Assembly: GCA_017853885.1 (NCBI GenBank)
Contig: JAFMIR010000029.1
Span: 1-51,691 of the forward strand
Direction of reading: 5' to 3'
DNA length: 51,691 nucleotides
From: Prosthecobacter sp.
GTDB taxonomy: Bacteria > Verrucomicrobiota > Verrucomicrobiia > Verrucomicrobiales > Verrucomicrobiaceae
Shown in pieces: positions 43,701 to 51,299 of the stretch. The translations under genes were made by a program, and so were the position numbers. The first letter of the stretch is position 1. Each line of letters begins with the position of its first letter. Under the pieces are notes generated by a model that was given only the letters and a program-made list of their open reading frames with translations, searched no databases and was not told the DNA's origin.

Positions 43701-43897
43701 ACAAATCGCTGAATGCAGATCCGGAAAAATGGAGCACCGGCTTCGTTGTCTGGCGTGCCGCTGATCCACTAAACTCCCAATTCGCTTGGAGTAGCAGCGA
43801 CGTGAAGAGCGCCGAGGATGCCGATCCGTTCCGCCAAGCCATGAACGACCTCTGCCAAGTGCTGCTGAACACGAACGAGTTCTTTTACCTCCACTAA
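40748..43897 (+). CDS. PSCyt1-DUF1549-DUF1553 exported protein with lectin-like insertion
   Basis: A 1049-residue protein from ATG 40748 with a Sec signal ([18 protein letters not shown]). PSCyt1 carries CYECH (Cys48, Cys51, His52) and FQMPP, a c-type haem motif and distal Met candidate. DUF1549 follows ([52 protein letters not shown]). A helical spacer and DUF1553 come next ([33 protein letters not shown]). At about 806-985 the DUF1553 end is interrupted by a concanavalin-A/LamG-like beta domain ([34 protein letters not shown]) before the final [11 protein letters not shown]. Biochemical role unknown; the lectin-like part suggests glycan contact. It heads a four-gene operon. Confidence 0.92.
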   Translation: [1049 protein letters not shown]

Positions 43898-43901
43898 AAC
43901 C

Positions 43902-45308
43902 GTGAGCTGCAATCGTTACGACCAACCCACGTCGCGCCGCGACTTCCTGCAAACCGCCGGTTGTGGTTTTGGCTCAGTCGCATTCGCCGCGCTCATGGGT
44001 CAAGAGCAGGCAAGCGCAGCACCGCTGCGTGTCGCACATCGTCCGGCGAAGGCGAAAAGCGTCATCTTCCTCTTCATGGAGGGTGGCCCGAGCCATCTGG
44101 ACACTTTCGATTACAAACCACTGCTCAATAAGCTCGCTGGACAGCCGCTGCCAGCAAGCTTCAAGGCGCCAATCACGGCGATGGGCGAAACGAAATCACC
44201 ATTGCTCGAATGCAAACGCACTTGGAAGCAGCACGGTCAGGGCGGCCTGTGGATCTCCGATTGGTTCACTCATGTGGCGCAGCATGCCGATGACCTTGCG
44301 GTGATTCATTCTTGTGCCTCCAGCGGCATCAATCACGCTGGCGGCGTATGTTCAATGAACACCGGTTCTGTATTCGGTGGTCGTCCTTCGCTCGGCGCTT
44401 GGGCCCAGTATGGCCTCGGCACGTCGAATCAAAATCTGCCCGGCTTTGTCGTCATCAAGGATAGCGAGGCCACCGTGGTGAACGGTGCGCGCAACTGGGG
44501 CAATGGCTTCATGCCCGCCGTGTATCAAGGTGTCGAATTCAGCTCCGAAGGCACGCCGATCAAATTCCTCGACAACCCGAAAGGCGTCGACCGTGTGCGG
44601 CAGCGTGAGAAGCTGGACCTGCTCGGTGCTTTGAACCGCGACTACAACGCCACGCGTTTGAGCAACACCGAGCTCGATGCTCGCATCAAAGGCTACGAAC
44701 TCGCTTTCCAAATGCAGGCTGAAGCTCCAGATGCCGTCGATCTCAGCAAGGAAAGCGAGAGCATCAAGAAGCTCTATGGCATGGACAACGAGACAACGGC
44801 TGTTTTTGGCCGCAACTGCCTGCTAGCGCGTCGCCTCGTCGAAAACGGCGTGCGTTTCGTGCAGCTCTACAGCGGCGCTGGCAGCAAGTGGGATGCCCAC
44901 AAGGGCATCGAGGTGAATCATGGCAAGTATTGCAACTCCGTGGATAAACCCATCGCCGGTCTTCTCACCGATCTAAAGGCCCGGGGCCTGCTCGACGAGA
45001 CCCTCGTCATCTGGGGCGGCGAATTCGGCCGCACGCCCATGTCCGAGCAGGGTGACGGCCGCGACCACAACCCCACCGGTTTCACCATGTGGATGGCTGG
45101 TGGTGGCGTGAAGGGCGGCCAGACCTACGGAGCGACCGACGAACTCGGCCTGTATGCCGTCGAAGACCGTCTGCATGTGCATTCGATCCACGCCACAATC
45201 CTTTATCTGCTTGGCGTCGACCACACGAAGCTCACCTACAATCACAAAGGCCTGCCCGAACGCATCGATCAAAACGAAGGCCATCCCATGACTCGGCTAC
45301 TAGGCTGA
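43902..45308 (+). CDS. DUF1501 family exported protein
   Basis: A 468-residue protein starting at GTG 43902, four bases after the PSD1 stop. Tat signal TSRRDFLQTAGCGFGSVAFA (about 10-29). Family motifs are VIFLFMEGGPSHLDTFDYKP, VIWGGEFGRTP, DHNPTGFTMWMAGGGVKGGQ and YGATDELG. It is the partner of the preceding PSD1 protein, as at 9089-12830. The two DUF1501 copies differ considerably (for example MFLEGGP-like versus YQSGGPP), so they belong to different subfamilies. Enzymatic role is not established. Confidence 0.92.
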   Translation: MSCNRYDQPTSRRDFLQTAGCGFGSVAFAALMGQEQASAAPLRVAHRPAKAKSVIFLFMEGGPSHLDTFDYKPLLNKLAGQPLPASFKAPITAMGETKSPLLECKRTWKQHGQGGLWISDWFTHVAQHADDLAVIHSCASSGINHAGGVCSMNTGSVFGGRPSLGAWAQYGLGTSNQNLPGFVVIKDSEATVVNGARNWGNGFMPAVYQGVEFSSEGTPIKFLDNPKGVDRVRQREKLDLLGALNRDYNATRLSNTELDARIKGYELAFQMQAEAPDAVDLSKESESIKKLYGMDNETTAVFGRNCLLARRLVENGVRFVQLYSGAGSKWDAHKGIEVNHGKYCNSVDKPIAGLLTDLKARGLLDETLVIWGGEFGRTPMSEQGDGRDHNPTGFTMWMAGGGVKGGQTYGATDELGLYAVEDRLHVHSIHATILYLLGVDHTKLTYNHKGLPERIDQNEGHPMTRLLG

Positions 45309-45359
45309 TCGGATGGATGAGAAACGCTAAATTGCCGTTTGGTGAACGTATCCTCAGGT

Positions 45360-46136
45360 ATGTTGCCCGCAAAAGCCTACCTGCAATGCCTTTGGCTTTG
45401 CCTTTTCTCATTCGGCATGATCGCTCATGCGGGAAATGTTGTGATCATGACTGTCGAAGAACCCGACAATTACGACGCGGTGAACTCGATGAATTCCTTC
45501 GCTTCTGATGATCTGCGGCCACGAGGGCATCAAGTCACAATCGTTGTCGGTGACAGACCGCTGAAACATCATTTTGAAGGCCTCGTTACAGCGCTGAAGA
45601 ATGCCGACCTGCTCATTCTCTTCTCCAGACGCCGTTTCTTGCCGAAGGACCAGATGGATGCGATCCGCGCCCATCTGAATGCGGGCAAACCACTGCTCGG
45701 CATCCGCACGGCCAACCATGCCTTCATTCCGCGCCCCAAAGATATCGTTGATGCCGGTTTGACCATCTGGCCTGAGTTCACGCATGAAGTGCTAGGCGGA
45801 GAGAACGCCGGTTACGAAACCCAAGGCTTGCCTTATACTGTAAACGCACCTGCTGGCATCCAAACGTCTCTGCTCGACGGTGTGAATGCTGCAAACATAC
45901 GCGGTCATCAATCCCTCTACAAAGTGCTGCCGCTCGCTGCAGATGCCACACCCATTCTCATGGGCATACCGGGCGCAGGAACAACCACACCCGCGCAACC
46001 CGTAGCTTGGATACGAAGCTACGGTGCAAATAAGGCTGGTATTTTTTACACCAGCCTCGGAGCACCGGAGGACATGCGGATCGCTGATGTGCGTCGTTTG
46101 CTGGTCAATGCTGTAAACTGGCTCATCAAACCATGA
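45360..46136 (+). CDS. Exported ThuA-like (trehalose-utilisation type) protein
   Basis: A 258-residue protein from ATG 45360 with a signal peptide (LQCLWLCLFSFGMIAHAG). The GATase-like fold is suggested by NVVIMTVEEPDNYDA, LRPRGHQVTIVVGD, NADLLILFSRRRFLP, LNAGKPLLGIRTANHAFIP, FTHEVLGG and GIFYTSLGAPEDM. ThuA-like proteins are frequent partners of PSD1/DUF1501 and sugar genes in this phylum; activity is unclear. The typical catalytic Cys of class I amidotransferases is replaced in the IRTANH turn. It lies 51 bp after the DUF1501 stop and overlaps the next gene by four bases (ATGA). Confidence 0.85.
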   Translation: MLPAKAYLQCLWLCLFSFGMIAHAGNVVIMTVEEPDNYDAVNSMNSFASDDLRPRGHQVTIVVGDRPLKHHFEGLVTALKNADLLILFSRRRFLPKDQMDAIRAHLNAGKPLLGIRTANHAFIPRPKDIVDAGLTIWPEFTHEVLGGENAGYETQGLPYTVNAPAGIQTSLLDGVNAANIRGHQSLYKVLPLAADATPILMGIPGAGTTTPAQPVAWIRSYGANKAGIFYTSLGAPEDMRIADVRRLLVNAVNWLIKP

Positions 46137-47587
46137 AACACCTCGTTGCTCTCCTTTTCTGCGCGTTGCCACTACACGCTGAAATCCTTGCTGGTGTCGC
46201 GAAGGTGGACATCACAGACCGCACAATGCCTGTGAATGATCCGTGTTTTGCCAAGGCGCTCGTGTTGAAGAGTGGCGAAACCACCGCGGTCCTCGTGACG
46301 GTCGATGCGGTGGCGATTGGCGGCATCGGGCGCATCGGAAACGGCTTCCTCGCGAATGTGCGCCAGGAGCTCGGTGATCTCGCGGACGAGGTCATCATCA
46401 ATGCCAGCCATTGCCACGGCATCGTCCGCACGGATTTGCAGCAGCTCGTCGTGCAGGCCATCCGAGACGCTGCGAAGAAACTCGTGCCCGTCAAAGTCAG
46501 CGCCGGAGTCGGCAACGAGAGACGCATCAGCGAAAACCGCCGCATGCTCCTCAAGGATGGCACGCAGACCGACATGCGTCGTGCCTACTCCATGCCTCGC
46601 GATGAAGAGGTGGTCAGCACAGGCGCGATCGATCCTCAGATTGGATTGCTGAAGCTTGACCACGTCAACGGTACGCCGTTTGCCATTGTCTATCAATTTG
46701 CCTGCCATCCGATCATGAATCCGCCGAGCAAGGGCAACTCGGCGGACTATCCCGGTTTTGCGTCCAAGGTTATTGAGGAAGCCACGGGAGCAACAGCCTT
46801 CTTCGTGCAAGGCTGTGGCGGTGACATCAATCCGGTGCACTACAAAGAAGTGAGCCGTCCCGCTGATGCCGAACCGCTCGGCACCATGCTCGGTGCGAGC
46901 GTTTTGGCCGCGATTCGTGAATTCGATCCTCAAAACGATACCACGCTGAAAATCAGCCGAGAAGTGCTGCAACTACCCCGAGCCGCTGATTTCGAAAGAC
47001 GCATCGCCAGCATCGAAACGGAGCAAAAGGCCCTCGTGGCCGCCCTGAAGCCCACCAACATCAATTTCAAGACCTTCCTGCCGCTGCTCATGCAACACAA
47101 AATCTTCCCGGACATGCCTTCTCACTATGCGCAGGGCTATCTCGACAACGCGAAGCCGCTCCAGCAGCTCGATGCGGACAACAAGGCACTTGTCGAAAGC
47201 TACCTCGGCAATCTCGCGATCATGGAAAAGCTCACGCGACTGAATGCGAACCTCGCCTTGCTCAAAAAGCACCTCGCCGACACGCAGGCTGCGAATAGCC
47301 CGACACTCGATGCCGAGGTCTGCGGCCTACGCGTAGGAGCCTTCAAGCTTGTCACCTTTCCCGGCGAGGTCACCGTGCAGGTCGGCCTGAACATCAAAAA
47401 AGCCGCGCAGGATGCCAATGCACATGTCTCTGGCTACACCAACGGCTACATCTGGTACACAGCCACCGAAGGGCAGCGGAAAAATACCGGCTATGCCCAG
47501 GAAGATTGCGATGTGCTTGTTGCGCCGGAGTGGCAGAGGCTATTTGAGAAGAAGGCACTGGAAGTATTGCAGCAGCTCGCACGATAA
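46133..47587 (+). CDS. Exported neutral/alkaline ceramidase-like hydrolase
   Basis: A 484-residue protein with a short signal peptide (MKHLVALLFCALPLHA). AGVAKVDITD, DEVIINASHCHGIVRTDLQQ, VYQFACHPIMNPP, NSADYPGFASKVIEE and AFFVQGCGGDINPVHY match the neutral/alkaline non-lysosomal ceramidase pattern (zinc-binding His residues, GxGGDxNP). It is much shorter than the roughly 650-residue ceramidases, lacks an obvious C-terminal Ig-like domain, and has a 130-residue helical insertion (about 280-410). Its real substrate may not be ceramide. It overlaps the ThuA-like stop (ATGA), so it is the fourth gene of the operon. Confidence 0.85.
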   Translation: MKHLVALLFCALPLHAEILAGVAKVDITDRTMPVNDPCFAKALVLKSGETTAVLVTVDAVAIGGIGRIGNGFLANVRQELGDLADEVIINASHCHGIVRTDLQQLVVQAIRDAAKKLVPVKVSAGVGNERRISENRRMLLKDGTQTDMRRAYSMPRDEEVVSTGAIDPQIGLLKLDHVNGTPFAIVYQFACHPIMNPPSKGNSADYPGFASKVIEEATGATAFFVQGCGGDINPVHYKEVSRPADAEPLGTMLGASVLAAIREFDPQNDTTLKISREVLQLPRAADFERRIASIETEQKALVAALKPTNINFKTFLPLLMQHKIFPDMPSHYAQGYLDNAKPLQQLDADNKALVESYLGNLAIMEKLTRLNANLALLKKHLADTQAANSPTLDAEVCGLRVGAFKLVTFPGEVTVQVGLNIKKAAQDANAHVSGYTNGYIWYTATEGQRKNTGYAQEDCDVLVAPEWQRLFEKKALEVLQQLAR

Positions 47588-48065
47588 GCTTTCATGACTT
47601 CCTGCCTCTTGTTCATCAGTTAGAGCGGTTTGTAGGGTCAGATTGTCTTGACGCTGCACGACTTTATTCCGCATGCTACAGGGTTGGTTTTTAAATCACT
47701 GATGATTGCTGGGAAGCGCCCACGCTTCTCGCCGCTTGACGCAGTGGAGCAAATCGAATTTCACATCGCTTCGCAGATCGGCACGAGGATTATTCGCATT
47801 TAGACTGTTTCTCAAAAAGGATGTCTGAAATGACCGATGAGCGCGGTGGCCTCAGTGGCAAGGAAAGAGCGAGGAGGCTATTAGAACAATAGCTGACGAG
47901 TGAATCATGCAACAAATCAGGCTGCCCCGCCGACGGGAATCCGACAGACATTTTGAGCATTGGTCTAGGCGCTTGCGAGATCGACATTCAATATCCTCAG
48001 ATCATTCATGCTGAGACGATGAGTCGTGAAGATTCATATCGGCATCTTGGCTCGTATAGCGCGGG
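47588..48065. other. Gene-free intergenic stretch of 478 bp
   Basis: The stretch between the ceramidase-like gene and the end of a minus-strand hydrolase gene holds no open frame I can support. One short plus-strand stretch (about 47646-47805) and one minus-strand stretch (47790-47987) translate without stops, but neither resembles a family, and both lack a ribosome-binding site. It is more A/T-rich than its neighbours. It may hold a terminator for the operon and decayed DNA; I see no tRNA, repeat array or attachment site. Confidence 0.5.
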
Positions 48066-50312
48066 CTATCTTATAAAAGCTTTTCTTCGCTGCTCAAAAG
48101 CTTCCATTTCGCCAGCCCACCCTTCCACGACTTTCTTCCAGTCTGTTTTGCTACGGATCAGCTTCAGGCTTTCTCCGTGATTGAGCAGTGTGCTCACTTT
48201 TTCGAGCGCGAAGGCGTTTGGGTAGAGCCGCTGAAGCGTGCAGGCGATGGCGATGCCAATCTCTACAGGCCGCAAAGCTTCACGATTCGTGATGGCGATG
48301 CGCACGCCGCCGCAGGCCTCGCCTTTGAAGATGCTTGTTGTAGGCATAAATCGCACCGGTGTGAACTGCACGCCGGGCAGGCCCAGTTTGTTCAGCTCAT
48401 GCGAAAATCTCAAGTCATCCACATACGGCGCACCCAGCACTTCAAAGGGCGTGTCCGTGCCGCGGCCCACGCTCACGCTGAATTCCAGCATGCCGATACC
48501 GGGATAGAGCAGTGCCGCATTCAGTGTGCGCATGTTTGGTGAAGGATGAATCCACGGCAGGCCCGTCTGGTCATACAACATGTCACGCCGCCAACCCTCA
48601 ACCGGGATGACAGTGAGATTGCATTGCATCATTCGTTCCGCATTTAGCATAGCCGCTAACTCACCGACGGTCATGCCATGCCGCAAAGGGATGGCATGCG
48701 TGGCCGTCTGTTTCTCCTGATCGAGTATTGAAGGGCCTTCCACCGTCACCCCACCAATGGGATTCACACGATCGAGAACAAAAAAGCTTTTTTTAGTTTT
48801 TGCCGCTGCTTCCATGCACAGACGCAGTGTGCCGATGTAGGTGTAAAATCGGCAACCGATATCCTGAATGTCGAAAACAAGCGCATCAAGGTCAATGAGC
48901 TGTTGGGGTGAAGGTGCTCGACGTTCCCCATAGAGGCTCAAGATGGGCAAGCCGGTCTTCTTGTCCTTCGAGTCATGGATCTTTTCTTGGTCCAACTCGC
49001 CACGGATGCCATGCTCAGGGCTGAAAAGCTTTTTCAGTTTCACACCGGGTGCATGAGCCAGCAGATCGATGGTGCTACGACGCTGAGCATCCATGCCTGT
49101 CTGATTCGTGATGAGCCCCAATCGCAGCCCCTTCAAATCAGCGAACTTTCGCCGCACAAGCACATCAATGCCATTCAGCACGGTGGGCACCTCCTGCTCA
49201 TCTCGGGGCCACGGCGGGCCTTGTGGTTCAAATGACATGCCTTCTGCTGCCGCAGTGCCAATTTCCTCATACAAATCCCGCACGTTGCCCTGGCCATCGG
49301 GATGCAAACGCGAGCTCAGAAAAATCACAAAGCTCCTAGACGTTGGCTCGATCCACAAACTGGTGCCGGTAAACCCTGTGTGACCAAATGAACCCACCGG
49401 AAAAACCTTTCCACGAGGGCGACTGTAGATCGAATCAATATCCCACCCCAGACCACGCCGCTCAAACACAGTGGCCACTGTCTGAGGCGTGGTCATGAGT
49501 TGTAAAGTTTGAGGCTTTAACACCCCGCCACCGCCATTTAGCAGCATCCGCGCATACTTGGCCAGATCCGCTGCGGTGGTGAAAAGCCCAGCATGTCCGG
49601 TCACGCCGCCCATGCTGCGTGAGGTTGGGTCATGCACGACGCCTCTTAGCATGACGCCATTCTCATCTTTCTCCGTCGGCGCGATGCGTGGCCGCCAATC
49701 TCTAGGCGGCACAAAGCGCGTCGAATGCATCTTCAGCGGCTCAAAGATGTGCTGAGCGGCAAAGTTGTTCAAGGGCATGCCACTCACGCGTTGCACAACT
49801 TCACCCAGCAGGATGTAATTGATGTCTGAATAACGAAAGGAGCGGTCTGGCAACCCCTCCGGTTCCAAACTCACTGCACGTTGGACACCCTCCTCATAGC
49901 CGCTCCATGCCGGCTCTTTTGGAATGCCTGCTTTTAAGCCAGAGGAGTGCGTCAAAAGATGTCGGATCGTGATTCCAGACTGCATTTCAGGCACATAACG
50001 ACGAGCGTCTGCCTCCAACTCAATTTTGCCCTGCTCAATGAGCAGCATCACACTGGGCAGCGTCGCCACCACCTTCGTTAGCGAGGCGGCGTCGAACACG
50101 GTGTCCTCCGTCATCTCCTCTTTTTCTGGCACGAGTGCTCGATGGCCCTCAACGAACACGGCTTTGCGTTCGCCGTTTTCGATCCACAGCACCGCGCCCG
50201 GAGGATTTTGCCGAGCCACTGCCTTACGCAACACTTCACGCACCACAGGGAAATCCTCCGCGCAAATGAGTGTGCTGGAAAGCAAGAACCAGTGGAGCCA
50301 ACGAAAGTGCAT
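48066..50312 (-). CDS. Serine hydrolase (beta-lactamase family) fused to DUF1343 (NamZ-like)
   Basis: A 748-residue fusion with a short signal peptide (WLHWFLLSSTLICAE). Residues of about 25-365 form a beta-lactamase-fold serine hydrolase. Nucleophile motif SLTK (Ser77-Lys80), YSD (161-163) in place of YxN, and GHTGFTGTS as the third motif are all present. Residues of about 375-748 are DUF1343: LRLGLITNQTGMDAQRRSTI, LFSPEHGIRGE, VFDIQDIGCRFYTYIGTL, FFVLDRVNPIGG and LPWIHPSPNMRTL. In Bacillus subtilis NamZ (DUF1343, exo-N-acetylmuramidase) and AmiE (serine-hydrolase amidase) are adjacent genes, so the fusion suggests one peptidoglycan-recycling enzyme. That link is inference. Confidence 0.9.
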   Translation of the reverse strand: MHFRWLHWFLLSSTLICAEDFPVVREVLRKAVARQNPPGAVLWIENGERKAVFVEGHRALVPEKEEMTEDTVFDAASLTKVVATLPSVMLLIEQGKIELEADARRYVPEMQSGITIRHLLTHSSGLKAGIPKEPAWSGYEEGVQRAVSLEPEGLPDRSFRYSDINYILLGEVVQRVSGMPLNNFAAQHIFEPLKMHSTRFVPPRDWRPRIAPTEKDENGVMLRGVVHDPTSRSMGGVTGHAGLFTTAADLAKYARMLLNGGGGVLKPQTLQLMTTPQTVATVFERRGLGWDIDSIYSRPRGKVFPVGSFGHTGFTGTSLWIEPTSRSFVIFLSSRLHPDGQGNVRDLYEEIGTAAAEGMSFEPQGPPWPRDEQEVPTVLNGIDVLVRRKFADLKGLRLGLITNQTGMDAQRRSTIDLLAHAPGVKLKKLFSPEHGIRGELDQEKIHDSKDKKTGLPILSLYGERRAPSPQQLIDLDALVFDIQDIGCRFYTYIGTLRLCMEAAAKTKKSFFVLDRVNPIGGVTVEGPSILDQEKQTATHAIPLRHGMTVGELAAMLNAERMMQCNLTVIPVEGWRRDMLYDQTGLPWIHPSPNMRTLNAALLYPGIGMLEFSVSVGRGTDTPFEVLGAPYVDDLRFSHELNKLGLPGVQFTPVRFMPTTSIFKGEACGGVRIAITNREALRPVEIGIAIACTLQRLYPNAFALEKVSTLLNHGESLKLIRSKTDWKKVVEGWAGEMEAFEQRRKAFIR

Positions 50313-50388
50313 TCAGCATTGTAACGACAATTCTCCGGCCTGCGAGCATCACGCGTTGCGCGCCGGGCAGCCTTGCGCAGGTTAAAGC

Positions 50389-51120
50389 ATGGCCTCCCCC
50401 AGTATGTCTTCGCCCTCGCTGCCCGTGTTTGAGGCACGCGGTCTGCGCAAAGTCTATCACACCGGCGAACTGGACGTTGTGGCGCTCGCAGGGGTGGATC
50501 TCAGCTTACAAGCTGGAGAGCTCACTGTTCTACTCGGAGCCTCTGGCAGCGGCAAATCGACACTGTTGAACATTCTCGGAGGCCTTGACACACCGACCTC
50601 CGGTGACCTGCGCTACAAAGGCTGGAGCCTAACCCTGGGTGATGAGCATACGCTAACCTTGTTTCGTCGGAATTGTGTGGGGTTTGTCTTCCAATTCTAC
50701 AATCTCATCCCAAGCCTCACCGCCCGGGAGAATGTGGCCCTCATCACAGAGATTGCACCTGACCCCATGAATCCGAACGATGCGCTGGATCTTGTTGGCC
50801 TCAGTCATCGACTCGATCATTTTCCCAGCCAACTCAGCGGCGGTGAGCAGCAGCGGGTCGCCATCGCACGCGCCATCGCAAAACGTCCCGAAGTGCTTCT
50901 CTGCGATGAGCCCACCGGCGCCCTCGATGTGAGCACTGGCATTACGGTATTGGAAGCTGTGGAGCGCATCAATCGCGATCTTGGCACCCTCACTGTCGTC
51001 ATTACCCACAATGCCGCCATGGCAGACATGGCAGACCGTGTATTGTATCTCAGCGACGGGCACATCGTTAAAGAACATCACAATGCCACGCGAATGCCCG
51101 CCTCCGGGTTGAAATGGTGA
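50389..51120 (+). CDS. ABC transporter ATP-binding protein (LolD/MacB-type)
   Basis: A 243-residue ATPase. Walker A is [14 protein letters not shown], the signature is [16 protein letters not shown], and Walker B is [12 protein letters not shown], followed by the H-loop [11 protein letters not shown]. The Q-loop region [18 protein letters not shown] is that of the LolD/MacB/FtsE class, which pairs with FtsX-like permeases. No permease follows: the next feature is a tRNA. The partner must be elsewhere, or upstream on the other strand. It is divergent from the AmiE-NamZ-like gene over 76 bp. Confidence 0.92.
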   Translation: MASPSMSSPSLPVFEARGLRKVYHTGELDVVALAGVDLSLQAGELTVLLGASGSGKSTLLNILGGLDTPTSGDLRYKGWSLTLGDEHTLTLFRRNCVGFVFQFYNLIPSLTARENVALITEIAPDPMNPNDALDLVGLSHRLDHFPSQLSGGEQQRVAIARAIAKRPEVLLCDEPTGALDVSTGITVLEAVERINRDLGTLTVVITHNAAMADMADRVLYLSDGHIVKEHHNATRMPASGLKW

Positions 51121-51135
51121 GGCATGGAATGCCTC
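51119..51135 (+). terminator. Hairpin overlapping the stop of the ABC ATPase gene
   Basis: A perfect 7-bp stem GAGGCAT/ATGCCTC with a three-base loop (GGA) starts within the TGA stop codon. No T-run follows. It sits about 50 bp before the tRNA gene and may separate the two transcripts. Confidence 0.4.
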
Positions 51136-51184
51136 CTTGCCGCCGCCTGCCACGCGTGCATACTGCATCTCGCTCGCAGCAAAG

Positions 51185-51260
<76 letters not shown>

Positions 51261-51299
51261 GCAAAAGAGGATATTGGCTCATGACCTGCCTTATTTTGC

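Noticed and set aside
47790..47987. Short minus-strand frame of 65 codons in the gene-free patch
   Set aside because: No ribosome-binding site, no family similarity and no conserved neighbours. The composition looks like translated non-coding DNA.
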